Below are positions 22,802 to 34,600 of a stretch of 64,000 bases of DNA, piece after piece. Each line of letters opens with the position of its first letter. Within the stretch, counting starts at the first letter, position 1. A program made the position numbers and the translations under genes. The notes beneath the pieces are model-generated. The model worked only from the letters and a program-made list of their open reading frames with translations, searched no databases and was not told where the DNA came from. Source of the DNA: Morchella semilibera (Eukaryota; Ascomycota; Pezizomycetes; Pezizales; Morchellaceae); NCBI GenBank assembly GCA_009192285.1, contig CM018606.1, positions 1,044,081 to 1,108,080 of the forward strand, given 5' to 3'.

Positions 22802-24493
22802 ATGGCCTGCCTCAATTGCACGAGCCGTGTCCTGCGAATCTTCCTCCACACCGGTCCGCTACGGCCGGCCCAGCGACGGCTGCTGCTGCTGCCATCATTG
22901 CTGGCGGTGCCCGGGCCCGCGGCCCTCAGGCAGAGGCCATTCTACGCGCGCCTCGCCACACACTTGACTGCTGCCCGGGAACAGGCCACGCTTGCCACGC
23001 TCGCCGGGGAGCTCACGGACGATGACTATGTGCCCTTCGACTATCACCTTGCGGGCGCAATCCCCGCTGCCATAGGCGCTGATGTTCAGTCCGGGTGGCC
23101 TCCGCCGGTGCCGGAGGCTGCCCATATGGAGGGCGAGCCGGATATACAGCTCACATCGCCCCATGAAGGAGAGGAGGCAGTGTGGTGGGACGGTGCGGAG
23201 GAGAAGACTGTGGCGCCGGTGGCGGCGGAGGAGAAGAAGAAGGAGGTGGTTTTCTTGAAGCGGGAGGGGTATTGGACTTTGGACGGCGGTGAGCAGACTT
23301 ACAGTCTCACGCCGAAAAAGAATAAGGGGAAGAGAAAACGGGAGAGAGAAGAGAGGGAGAGGTTGGCGGCAGCGGCAGCGGCCCTGGCCCCTTCAGAAGA
23401 GAAGGAAATTCACCCTGCGGTACCGCCGCCCCCGGAAGAGAAAAAAGCTGAGGCCCCGGTGCCGGCCCCCGCGGAGGAGGAAACAGTCGACACAGCAGAG
23501 AGTATCGCTGTAAAGGAGCACCAAGAGGCAGGTATCATTACTGATACTATAAAACCAGATCTCGAGGGGGGCACAGGGACACTGTCAGAGAAAGCCTCCA
23601 AGAAAGCCGCGAGAAAAGCTGCGAGAAAAGCCTGGGAGGAGAAGAAAGCCGAAAGAGAGGCCAAGATTGCACTGAAGGAGGCCAAGAAACAGCTACGAAC
23701 GGAGCGGAGGGCGACGACTGAAAGCGAGGCTGCCAGCACTACCGATGGAGCTACAGGGAAATCCTCAGGAGCTCATAGGTACGATCAATTCTTCTCGGAT
23801 TCGCCAAAAGCCACCAAAGGTGCCCCGCGAGACCCCCGAGAAAGCAAGAAAAAACGCCCAAGGGACCGCAAATCATCCGCCGAGCTGCCCAGGGTGCCCG
23901 AAATACTTACTCTACAGAAAGAGAGGCGTCTTGGGGCTGTGCGCGATGTGCCTGAGGGTTTCGATGCCCCCAGGGTCACCAACAACACTTGGAATCTTAA
24001 AATCCCAGATCTCAGTCCCGAGCCCACCCGCCTCCAGAAATTCCTTGCCACCGCCCCCCGGAGCAGGATCCAGCCTTGGATGACCTACAAGGCACGACTG
24101 CAGGAAAAGTTCAAGGGGCAGGCCTGGGAGCCCCCCAAGAAGCTCTCGCCGGATGCACAGGAGGCTATCCGGGTACTACGAAAGAACCACCCCGAGTTCA
24201 CCACCACGATGCTGGCCGAAAAGTTTGAGGTGAGCGGAGAGGCGATCAGAAGGATCCTCAGGAGCAAGTGGAGGGAGCGGGAGAAGACGCCAGAGGTGGC
24301 GCAAGAGTGGGCCGAGAAGTGGGCAAAGAGGGGCCAGAAGGTGTGGCAGAGGTGGGAGGAGGCCGGGGTTGTACATACGAAGAAGACGAAGAGGGAGAGG
24401 GGTTTACGGAAGGCGAAGGCAATTGAGGAAAGGGTAAATATTGTCAAGGTATCGGTGGTGGACCGGGGTGATTTGTCGGATAGACTTCTGTAA
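22802..24493 (+). CDS. RRG9: Rrg9-like mitochondrial protein (neugrin domain), single exon
   Basis: One 563-residue frame without introns. Rrg9 is needed for respiratory growth and mitochondrial genome maintenance in yeast. The C-terminal third carries the signature: IQPWMTYKARLQEKFKGQAW, KKLSPDAQEAIRVLRKNHPE, then a helix-turn-helix-like TTMLAEKFEVSGEAIRRIL and SKWREREKTPE. The N-terminus (MACLNCTSRVLRIFLHTGPLRPAQRR...) has Arg, Leu and Ser but almost no acids, fitting a presequence. The middle is a low-complexity Glu/Lys/Ala/Pro-rich linker of about 280 residues, so the protein is much longer than yeast Rrg9. No frame problems. Confidence 0.88.
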   Translation: MACLNCTSRVLRIFLHTGPLRPAQRRLLLLPSLLAVPGPAALRQRPFYARLATHLTAAREQATLATLAGELTDDDYVPFDYHLAGAIPAAIGADVQSGWPPPVPEAAHMEGEPDIQLTSPHEGEEAVWWDGAEEKTVAPVAAEEKKKEVVFLKREGYWTLDGGEQTYSLTPKKNKGKRKREREERERLAAAAAALAPSEEKEIHPAVPPPPEEKKAEAPVPAPAEEETVDTAESIAVKEHQEAGIITDTIKPDLEGGTGTLSEKASKKAARKAARKAWEEKKAEREAKIALKEAKKQLRTERRATTESEAASTTDGATGKSSGAHRYDQFFSDSPKATKGAPRDPRESKKKRPRDRKSSAELPRVPEILTLQKERRLGAVRDVPEGFDAPRVTNNTWNLKIPDLSPEPTRLQKFLATAPRSRIQPWMTYKARLQEKFKGQAWEPPKKLSPDAQEAIRVLRKNHPEFTTTMLAEKFEVSGEAIRRILRSKWREREKTPEVAQEWAEKWAKRGQKVWQRWEEAGVVHTKKTKRERGLRKAKAIEERVNIVKVSVVDRGDLSDRLL

Positions 24494-25190
24494 ATATGTA
24501 CCTACATTTGTTTACTGTACTTGTCTTGTTTCTTCTTCTTCTTCTTATTCTTCTCTTTTTATTGTATCGTACGGAGTTGGATATATGGATTTGTTTGTGT
24601 TCTTACCGCTCAATTGTATCAACATCAGTACATGTATGTTTGTATCACCAAAGTATTAAACCAAGTATACATTTCTCTGAGAACATAAACGATGCATTGT
24701 AGGGTGGTAAAAGGGTAGGTCATGAACCAACTATAACTTGACCACAAGAGATATAAAGAAGATATTAGTATTATTAGAGAGCTCAGAGTTGATAGTATCT
24801 AGGCTGAAGTCCCTATTACTGGCTTTTCGGCTTAGACTTATAGGAAGCTTCTGCTGGTTGCTATGCAGAAATCACGAGAGCTTTTGTCACCCTTCTAGTA
24901 AAGCAGACAGTGGGTACATGTATATATTCCTCAGCTACGAATCCACACCCTTTTTTTTGATACTGTAGTATTTTCGGTTGTGCCTTGAAATAACCAACGC
25001 CCCCCAAACTACAAAACCCACATTCAACCCTGATAACTTTGAAATCTGAAGAATAAGAAGAAAGAGAAAAAAAAAAGAAAAAAAGAAATACCCAACGCCC
25101 CCCCCCCAAATTTCAAACCCACCTCCAACCCCCCCCCCCCTAGCTGCACAGCAGGCACCACTACAGTGTTTTACAGTGTTTGCCGTGGCC
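24494..25190. other. Intergenic spacer between convergent genes
   Basis: AT-rich with A-rich and C-rich runs (25060-25140). Two TACATGTA octamers (near 24630 and 24915). No gene recognised. Confidence 0.6.
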
Positions 25191-25898
25191 TCAGTAGTGA
25201 AAAGCGATAGGCATCTCCCTGCCTTGTGACCAGTAATCGTCCGGCCACTGGTTGAGCTCCCACATATTATCGTTCAACAAATCCGCAAAGCTCATGCCAT
25301 CAAACAGCCCGGGGCTGGCGACCGGGGGACTACACTCTCCCCCGAGAGTTTCCGACAGCTTCCCAGGCGGTTGCCATTCGTTCTTCACAAAGCAGAAGAC
25401 CCACTTCCCATCACGCCCCTGGTCCCGCTCGATCCTCAGGGTCTCTGAGCGCCCCTCACAGTCGAAACGATCGTAAAAAACGCACACCGTCTCAATCACG
25501 GTGCTGAAGTTGTCCATCAGGATCTTGAACTGGTCGTTGCCGTCCGCAGAGAACGGTGCTGCTCGGGTGGCAAAGTGTTCAAGAAAGGCAACCATCTGCA
25601 GCAGGGCCTGGTTGAAGAAGCAGTTGTATGCTCGGGTCGATGTTGAGGTGGATGCGTCCATAAGGGTCGATACGACTTGCTGATGCTCTTTGGCCATGTC
25701 CCGCCACAGAGCACGGTATTCCAATTGACGGAGCTTATACGCTGCTGTCGAGATATCACACGGCCTGGGCAGCTCCTTGATTCGTTTACTGAGCCATTGA
25801 GGGCCTTTGTCGTGATTTAGAGGACGTAGAGAGTCATTGAGTGTCAGGTTTTTAATCTCTTTGTAAATGTCCCAAATAGAGATGTAATAGCGAGCCAT
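25191..25898 (-). CDS. Unknown 235-residue protein
   Basis: Single-exon frame from ATG 25898 to TGA 25191. Not recognised. It looks protein-like throughout: helical, with several Trp and aromatic residues (ARYYISIWDIYKEI, YRALWRDMAKEHQQV, LLQMVAFLEHFATR, MWELNQWPDDYW), Cys residues and few low-complexity stretches. No signal peptide, membrane segment or catalytic motif visible. It could be a lineage-specific soluble protein. Codon use is balanced. It is separated from the D-lactate dehydrogenase by 0.5 kb and shares its direction. Confidence 0.6.
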   Translation of the reverse strand: MARYYISIWDIYKEIKNLTLNDSLRPLNHDKGPQWLSKRIKELPRPCDISTAAYKLRQLEYRALWRDMAKEHQQVVSTLMDASTSTSTRAYNCFFNQALLQMVAFLEHFATRAAPFSADGNDQFKILMDNFSTVIETVCVFYDRFDCEGRSETLRIERDQGRDGKWVFCFVKNEWQPPGKLSETLGGECSPPVASPGLFDGMSFADLLNDNMWELNQWPDDYWSQGREMPIAFHY

Positions 25899-26404
25899 GT
25901 TTCATATGAGACGGTCGTGATAGTGGGATTCGGACTAAGGTGTTGAACGAATTGTTAGAGCAGTATACTGGCGTAGCTGCTGTCTATATATATGTACCTA
26001 CTTATTCAGCTCTGGCGCACAGACATCTCACGAAACCAAGGATATGCACGTGGTTGCAGAGTACTAGTACAACTTATAATTACTGTCATAGCATATGTAT
26101 GTACTATGTAATCAATAAAACGATTGCTTCTTTTGATTCAAATCGCCTTTTATCTATTTCACTGGCCCCGATCCTTGATTTACCAACGCATATATACTCT
26201 ACATAGAGTTCATGTATGCATACTCTAAGAGAAAGTGGTTCTTTCTAGCTGGAAGATGGTTTGGCGGGTATGCACCAAGACGGAAAAAGAAAATAATGAA
26301 TGCTTCGAGTTGCAAATAAGTACTAGCCTTTGAGTGAATGCTGTTACAGTTCATGACTTGTTAATTCAGGACACTATGTGTGCTCTAAACCTCACATGGC
26401 GATC
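25899..26404. other. Intergenic spacer
   Basis: AT-rich, no recognisable gene. It covers the probable promoter of the 25191-25898 gene and the 3' flank of the D-lactate dehydrogenase. Confidence 0.55.
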
Positions 26405-28951
26405 TTATAACTGGTTATGAGCAGCGAGATCAATAATCTTCCCAGGGTTCATGAGCCATCTGACTGTTCTTAGCATTATATGTAATCAAAAGGCGACTTA
26501 AAAGTAGATACTCACAAAGGGTCCAATGCCAACTTGATCCTTTTCATGACAGATAAGGTATCAAGTCCAAGTTCCTTAACCAAAAAATCCTGATACGTCA
26601 TGTGATTAGCTCCATGATCGTCCTGTTTCGGTCAAATATCAACCTACCTTTTTCCCTAAACCTACACCGTGTTCCCCTGTACATGTCCCTTCCATGTCTA
26701 AAGCTCGATCAACCATATCATGAACGCACTTTTCGATGCGTTTTACATCGTCTGGGTTGCTTTTATCGTACATAATGCTCTCATGGAAGTTACCATCGCC
26801 AATATGACCGAGGATACTCGCGAACATTCCAAGGTCATCCATTTCCTTTTTTGATATCTCTATGATTTGATTAGCTAGATTCCTGCATTTCAATGTAGAC
26901 TGTGCCGGTCTCTATGAGAGAATATGATGCGGGGAAGGCTAACTTGCCTATGATGTCTGCCAATCGCGATAACGGAACGGCTACATCTGTCGACCAAACT
27001 TCTTGCCCAGTTTTCCTCAAAGAAAGCATACTCCAAAGTGACTCCTTTCTAGCAGACCACAGAATTTTCTGTTCCTCGGGGGTCTGAGCAAATTCGAATT
27101 TTCCTCCTTGATGCGCTTTTGCAATCTTCTTTACTGAGTTGATATTATCAACAACCTGTGTCACCATATTAGGACAAAAACAATTCGCAGGCATCGGTCT
27201 TACTCACTCCTGCCTTAGTCCCCGAAAACCTGATTATTCGAGCCTGGTAAGTAATCACACTTTCTGTAGAATCTATTGAAATCTTCACAAATTCTCTCAA
27301 AATAGAGAGGGATTAACCTACTTGAAAAACAATGTTGGAGCCTCTTTCCAGGTCTTTCCAGTTGAGCCTGCTTTATTTACTACCATCATTTGTACATCAT
27401 CCATTATCTCCATGGCAGCAACTGGGATACCAGAACGCATAACATCGGATGCAGCAGCTGCGGCAGCTCTGATACTTGGAAATGTCACTACGGCCACGCT
27501 TGTCTCTTGAGGGATTACCGCAAGTTTTAAGGTGATTTCTGTCACAATTCCTAGAGTACCCTCAGATCCAACAAAGAGATGATTTAGGTTATATCCCGCT
27601 GAGGATTTTCTGCTTATCTATTAGTAAAATGAGGCGTAAGTTGATTATGTTTAGGTTGATAGACAATTGGTTGATCAACCAGCATGCATACCTAGGACGT
27701 CGGCGTGTCTTGATAACAGTGCCGTCAGCAAGCACTACTGTCAAATTGATTACCCAGTCCTTCATAGTACCGTAACGAACAGCGTTTGTTCCACTGAAAT
27801 ACCAATGGGTCTTTTGGTTAGTAATTCATAAGGGGTCTAGATGAATCATGTACTACTACGGAATTATCTTATTGGTTAATAAAGTTCGGAGTCTGTACCT
27901 GCAATTGGTTCCCACCATACCCCCAATTCTCGCCTAGTTGGAACCACCGTTCGTTAGTACATGTATGTATGATCTGCCGGGAGATAGCGGGGGGACAGGT
28001 GTGTACGAACTGATGGGCCCGGATCAACAGGGAAGAAAAGCCCAGAGTCCTTAATTTTGTCGTTCAATTCCATCCAAGAAACCGCCGGTTGGACAACAAT
28101 ATCCATACTGTTCAAGGTCAGTCTCATTCAGCGAGCACCTCGCCCTTGAATTTGTCCTAAAAACTCGAACAAGGTTCAAGCGCGATTCTAACATACTCTT
28201 CAGGATGGAACGCGATAGTTTTATCCATATGAGCGAAGTCGATGCTTATCCCGCCAAATGGTGCCGAGAAGTTTCCCTCAAGGCTAGATCCACCAGAAAA
28301 CGGTACTACGTCCAGGGAAATGACAATTAATACCATAGTTCACAAAGTAGATATAATGCTACCTAGGTATGCGAAAGCCTCACTCATTGGGACCCTATGT
28401 TCGTGACAGATCTTGACGATCTTAGATACTTCGACTGTACTCTTTGGATACACAACCGCGATTGGAAGACGTTCGACGTTTGAGGTAGACCACGCCGAAT
28501 AACCATGAAGTAGAAGGACTTCGTCATCGGTGCTAATAGAATCATCGCCCAATGCCTCACGTATTTTTGAAGTGGCCTGTAAAGTTTGGTAATACCATCA
28601 GCAGTGGTCTTGCATCTCAACTAGCTTGTATTAACCGCATTCACGTACGTTCTCCATATCCTTTAGGCTTCCATATGCAGGCATTGTTTTGGGCAATGCG
28701 ATAGATGATGATGCAGTAGCTCCATTATCATTGTTCCACACGGAAAATAAATACACAGAGGCCCCAGACATAGCGGATAACGTTAATGCACGAGTAGTTG
28801 TCCAACCAGAGGCGCGGTTTTGAAGTCTTTTAGCGTTTGATGCTACAGAGTTGAATCTTTTCGGAATCATTGAACATGGCGTCCTTGAAGAGAAACTCGC
28901 CTGAGCAGATCGGCGAAATAAGGAGGCCGATGAACGTATGGCTGATAACAT
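26405..28951 (-). CDS. DLD1: Mitochondrial D-lactate dehydrogenase (cytochrome), twelve exons
   Basis: Complement of 28649-28951, 28384-28576, 28197-28305, 28011-28107, 27899-27933, 27692-27793, 27322-27609, 27208-27229, 26948-27155, 26648-26859, 26516-26589, 26405-26459; phases close on 565 residues. FAD enzyme that oxidises D-lactate and passes electrons to cytochrome c. Seen: an Arg/Ser-rich presequence, a membrane-like segment ([16 protein letters not shown]), FAD-binding motifs [11 protein letters not shown] and [36 protein letters not shown], and the C-terminal domain with [19 protein letters not shown] and [11 protein letters not shown], ending [11 protein letters not shown]. Very intron-dense: one exon is 22 nt, and the intron 26860-26947 has a GC donor (ATAG/GCAAGT). 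No internal stops. Confidence 0.93.
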
Positions 28952-29646
28952 TTGTCTTAGTAGATATGTTAATCTAAGTAATTGGGATGAAGTAGGTGAG
29001 GGGAAATAGGTACAACGAGGAGAGAAATAACGCAACAGGTATTATTCGATATTCAGTGTTAAGTACTCGAATGCGTATGACCAGAATCCTGGAAAGATGA
29101 TTGGTCCAGTGGTATTCTCATAGGCTATGTTTCGCAGAAAACAAATGCTGCTCAATCCAAAGGTTACATGTACCTACATGTAGTTAGGTGGATGTCCATA
29201 CATGTATCTTTTCCCCACAAATTCGCCCAATGTGCTACATGTTTAACTCCACCCCCATGTGCCACATGCGTACATGTACCATACCGTACATTTACGGGTA
29301 TTCATGATACATGGGGTAGGGTACGTATGGCCATGTGAGTTTACCCATTTGTATGTAGTAGGTACCGGTACATTCCTCAATGCCGGGTATCCGTTGCGAA
29401 CCCCGCAATTCGTCCCAAACTTCTAGAAGGCGGTTCAAAGGGTTTCGATCGAAATGGTGCGTAATGCATAAATACATGAAATTTCCAACGTCTCTAGAAT
29501 GATGCAGGAATTAAATAAGTGGATACTTAGCTACTATGAATGAAATCTAATTCTTATGGGAGCAAAAGATATAATCTTGGTGTAAGTGGTACAATATAAA
29601 GGCATAATCATGTACCTACATACATATGGCTTAAGTACAGTACTTA

Positions 29647-29677
29647 GGGCCTGTTTGGAAACAGGCCAAACGGGCCC
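29647..29677. repeat. Short GGGCC-ended hairpin flanked by TTA
   Basis: GGGCCTGTTTGG and CCAAACGGGCCC are near-perfect inverted copies around a 7-base centre, with TTA directly on both sides, as if left by a small transposon-like insertion with a 3-bp target duplication. Confidence 0.5.
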
Positions 29678-30380
29678 TTACTAATTTATGTACTCTACTT
29701 GCGGTATTTTACCACCGGCGGTGAAAATGATACCAGCATTTATACCTTAAAATGGATAAGAGCACAGACCTTTGGCCAAAAGGAGCTATATAATGCCAAT
29801 ATATGAGTTCTGTTGTCCACCGGTGGGAAACATTCACTAATGAAGTATATATAGCACAGCATAAAGACCGATATTCAGTGTTTATACTGGCACAGGCAGG
29901 GGATAAAACCGTCTTCGAAAATGCTGTAGGACTAGAGTCTTTTTGCCATCGGCGGGCGGGGGGTTGTCTGTTCCCAAGACTTTCAAGTAAGATGTGATAA
30001 TATTTTCGACAGAGGCTAACGCATGCGGCATTGTCTCGTTGCCTTTCGCACCTGTGGCTAAAGGTCTCTACTGTGGTACTAGTACTGGTGTACCCAGGGT
30101 GTCAGAAAGTGATGCACATTCGGTGGTTTCATAGCCACACGGGAATCAATTTCCGCACTAGGCTATTTCAAGGTAAATATAAGTGTGCAGACACTCTTCA
30201 TCAAGTACATGTATATGCTTAGTACTTAGGTATGGTAGAGAGGTTCTGTACGATTTTGTTGTATTGTGTAAGGTGCATCACTTTCCAATACTTTGTTAAT
30301 TAGAACTCGGAGATCAGTACTTACATGTATTCACTTACTTACGTTCGTATAACTACATGTATATGTACATGTAGACCCAT

Positions 30381-30460
30381 TATGGTATGCCGAACATGTT
30401 CAACGTCGAGATTGAGTGTACTTTAATTCGACATTCCCCCATGTTCGGCATACCCCCATA
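30381..30460. mobile_element. 80-bp inverted-repeat element
   Basis: The ends share GTATGCCGAACATG in inverted orientation (30385 on; complement near 30440-30453). TA lies at both outer borders. Too short to code; possible MITE or its excision-prone remnant. Confidence 0.5.
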
Positions 30461-30682
30461 AGTGAGTCTATTGAAAGTGGTGCAACGAGCTCAATACTGG
30501 TGTCGCGACTATTATCGAGGCTAGACCTACAAGTACTCTACATGTAGTTAACGTTTTCTATTTCCAGGTACTATATAGCTCTGTCTGATGCAACTCGATC
30601 TATATGAATCATACAGATCTCCAACCTTTGGGCACGGTGGCCAGTCGCTGCGAAATTGTCGCCGTTGCACCCCGAGTAGGTA

Positions 30683-30835
30683 CAGTCGCAACTCGATATT
30701 CCGGATCTCAATACTCCGGATCCCTTGCTGTCCCGTACGAAATCCTCCGCGGAATCAATTTGCTATCCCGGATTTTTTGCTATTCTGTACGAAATCCTTA
30801 TAATCTTGGCAATCCGGCATATCGAGTTGCGACTG
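30683..30835. mobile_element. 153-bp MITE with 24-bp terminal inverted repeats
   Basis: The left end starts CAGTCGCAACTCGATATTCC and the right end is its complement, with about 23 of 24 positions matching. The left flank is TA and the right flank TT (a decayed TA duplication would fit). The CAGT...CTCGATAT end is typical of pogo/Fot1-like Tc1-mariner elements (from memory). Inside are two related copies of TGT(A/C)CGAAATCC-like sequence. Non-coding. Confidence 0.75.
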
Positions 30836-31611
30836 TTGACCTGGTACATGAGGTACAACAGTTCCTTTGATCACCTAATTAACCACATCAGGAAGGTATG
30901 ATGAGAGAAACTCTCTAGATAGATACATGTACATACATGTAGTTCTTATGAACTGCACGCGGTATAGTACATGTAAACATCTCTACATCCCTACTTACAT
31001 GTACATGTATGCTCTAATAGCCTACATACAAAGTACATGTACCGTAGATACTCGCTAGCGCCGTTTGCACAAAAAGTACATGTACATGTATGTACATACA
31101 TGTACTCAACAACGCTAGCGAATTAATCGTGGCCAGGCGATACAACACACTTTCCATCACAACACACTTTCACTGTGTAGAGTATGCATCAATAAGTGGC
31201 GACGACACCGGATACCTTAAGACCAAAATCTTTACTTTTCCGATCTGAGACAATGAAGGAACTTACTTCTGCTATTCTGCAAGTTATTTCCTCTCCATAT
31301 GCTATATCGCTAAAGGTCTGAGTTGTTGAGAGTATTGGAGTCACATACAATCCCACCGTCTTACTGACAAGAGCTTTTCAGAACCTGGACTCGGTTATTC
31401 GATCTACCTCAAAAATAAATCTTTACAGATGGGCCGATTCGAACCCATGTCAAATTTCCGCACTTGCTGGTGCTATTATCAGCGCACTTGAGTTTTGTCC
31501 ATATGCGCTCCACGTAGTCGAAGAATTTGGTAGTGCCCTATTGAAAGTTTATTGCACCTAGACACAGGTAACTAAAAACCTCTAGGGCGCATTACTGCCG
31601 TGCGGGACGCA

Positions 31612-34600
31612 ATGTTAAGGGAGAAGGCAACACTACTTGATGGGTTACTGCGAAGCGCAAAACAGAATGAGAATAGCTTTGAAAAGGTACGTAACTCACT
31701 CGCTAAATTTACCTGCTTTACCAAAGAACAGGTTCTTACAGCAAAGCAGTACTCCCCAGCATGTCTGTCACTTTTATCAAGCCCTCTTCCTTTAGAATTT
31801 GGCCCTCCAGCATTGTTGGTGCAGTTCTTTCTCCGCATTGTTGAGATTGCAACCAAAAAGCCCAACAAAAGCTCCGTGAAATCGATTTACACCCTTGCGT
31901 CCAATGGTTATGATCACCTGACGGAACTTCTGACTTTGGCACAAAAGATACAACTTCGGGACCGCATGGCTGCATTTATTAACACCGCGGACAGAGGCGT
32001 TATTCTTTTGGCTTTGGCTACACTGGCCTGCATAGGCAATGTTCTGGATAAGGATGACGATGATGTCTCTACATCAATTTCACCAGAAGATCACCGCCAT
32101 ACACGAGGAAATAAGGATTTCTTCCACGGCAAAAAAGCAATAAAATTATTGCAACTCACAACAAATATTGTCATAGATCTAGCGTCGAAAGACTCTGGTG
32201 ACTGTGAAGATATTCTGGAAGAGCTTAGACTAGCGACAGTTATTGTTTCTACTGTGGGGAATGAGGTCAAAGAATCTTTGGCCACATGCAACGACACACT
32301 TAATACTCCAAAGCTTTTGGAAAAATTTAGAAGGCCTGGCATGAGCGAGGTAGTGCTCGGGGAGGTGCGTAAAATGAAGATTTTCTTTTTAATGGCGTAC
32401 TAATAGTTACCAGCTTCTTGTTTTTTCAACAGCGCTGTTTCCACAAAAATCCCCTATGCCTGGCCTAGCAGATTTTCTGAAATCCTTATCCCACAGGCCC
32501 GTTCAAGATCGAAAATACCAGAGCCCAACATTTCTTCCGCTGGCAATGACCAAAATAATAAGCGTATGCATTGGTGCTCTCTATGTAACCTCATTTTCTG
32601 ACATATGACAGTCTAATACGCTACCCTCTCAAGAGCAAATATCTGATATTGTACTTACTTCTTTAAACATGGCCTCCTCTCCTCCACTTATGAACTATCG
32701 GCCGCTCACTAACCTCAAAGACCTTACCAACTTCATCGGACCACTTTCGGGTCTTATTCCTCAATCACAACAGCTTCAGAATGATATTCTCTCTAGCCTG
32801 GTTACTGATGAAGTTTCACGACTGATGCCTGCTTTTCTATCGGCCCACAAGGATAAGCCGTCCTATACATGCTCAGATTATGAAGTCTGCCCGACAAGAG
32901 TCCTAGACTTGCAAAAAGAGTTATCTTTAGGACTTTGCATGCTTTTTCTCCGGGCAGGGGTATATACACGATATCGCGAGTGTGTAGGCCTAGACCCAGA
33001 ACTAGCCAGTGCGTTATTGGAAAAACAACTACAGCTTTCGGCCAAGGAGAAACCGTGCTCTGCACAATATTTCTTGCAGTCCGAATCGAAACCACGAAAC
33101 ATCATAACTTTATTTGAAGCTTCATCAACCCCCGAAAACCGGGCCAATAGTCATAACTGGAGGCATCGGCTGTACAGCACTCTCCAAGGAGATGCAAACC
33201 GACAGCATGAATCAATAATTGCAGTCATGGGAGAAATATGCCGTGATCTGGAAACGCGTTGTGAAGGCGTTGAACAGCCACTTTATGAAGAGGTGGAGCG
33301 ATCAAAAGGGCTGAGACGAGAAATTGAGCAATTAAGGGCCAGATTGGACCACGAAGTTCAGGAAAGGTTATCCGTGGTAGAAGCATACGAATCACTTGGA
33401 CAAGAAAAAGACGACCTTGAGGGAAAATTCGAAGAAGCGGTAGCAGAGGCACAGAAATCCCTCAGTGAGTCCATTAAAAATGCGCAAAGCTTCGAGGCAA
33501 GAGTGCAAGAACTGGAAAACCTGCTTCGCCTTTCTCAGGAAGAGACACAGGGAATCCGCAGAGAGAGTCTGGAATTGATTGATAAGTTGAATATTGCGCA
33601 TCAGTCAGAACTTCATGCAGCCAAGATCGCAGCCGATAAGTTGGCGGTTGATCACATTGCAACTTTGAATGGGCAACAAGAGACTATTGAAGTACTCGAA
33701 GGAAAGAACAAAATATTAGAGCAAGAGTGCAGGAACCTTCGAGAACAGCATGAGAGTCTTAGAAAAGAGCAATCTGCGGCAAATGAAAGAATCCAACTCC
33801 TGGATAAGGAAATTGCCGAATTGACTGCAGAGCTGGAAGTCCAGAGATCTGCTATTTTTCGTAAAAACGGAGAAATTGAAACATTGGAGATATCGTTAGA
33901 AGAGGCGGATGAGGAAGAGAAGGAGCTCAATAAGAAAATTTCCAGTCTAGAGACCAAGCTCGAGACAATGGAGTCTCTGGTACGCCGACTAGAGAATAAG
34001 ATCGATCAAGTAACAGAAAAGAGCCTCCAAGACTGCCGGAAGCTTGAAGCAGACCATAGTTCTTCGGTGAGTCATATTAAATTTTTTAAATTAAGCAAGT
34101 CGAAGCTAAACCTCTTAGGTTATTCGACTAAAACTGGCGCATGAGAAGGAGGTCCAGGGGCTCCATGCTCAAATTCAAAAAACTAAAGATGACAGGGATA
34201 AAGAACGAGCTACTCATTTTACAGAAAAAAGAAATTTGATGGGGAGGGTACTTTTGAATCTACCCAAGTCTCTAGGAAATCCGCTGACTGTGACCGAACA
34301 AAAGATCGATGGGCTTCGGGCGCACCAAGAGCAAAAGGCTAAGGAGGCAGAAAAATTAGCCCGGCAACTTCTTGGCGCAATGACCAAACCGGGTGATTTT
34401 TCAGGGTTTTTCGATGGTGTTACCAGTGAAACAGCACAAGCAGAGGGAACACCAAAAGAACAGACAGTGCCCGTCTCAAGCATAGCGACAACACAACCGA
34501 TTATGTCAACTGGGAGAAGGCGTTCTAGCCCTACAGATGATTTAGGGTCCCCATCAAGCTCACCCACACGAAATGGATCAACTCCTAAGAGGCCTAAGAT

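Larger units (their letters stand above)
28952..31611. other. Long AT-rich spacer rich in TACATGTA and small inverted-repeat elements
   Basis: 2.7 kb without a convincing gene. It carries at least three short inverted-repeat elements (listed separately), a tRNA-like fragment near 31435-31500 and about a dozen TACATGTA octamers, densest at 30355-31110. An ATG at 31252 opens a short frame that I could not join in phase to the next gene. Confidence 0.6.

Noticed and set aside
26405-28951. D-lactate dehydrogenase as a pseudogene because its pieces lie in many short frames
   Set aside because: Twelve exons join with consistent phases into an intact 565-residue protein with all motifs; no stop remains.
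31252-31314. Upstream exon for the coiled-coil gene (ATG 31252)
   Set aside because: The frame is open for 21 codons, but no donor in it matches the phase needed by the acceptor before 31600, so I did not join it.
31420-31500. tRNA-like sequence with GGTTCGAATC box
   Set aside because: A B-box-like motif is present, but the T stem has extra bases and no acceptor stem or clear anticodon arm forms. At most a SINE or tRNA fragment.
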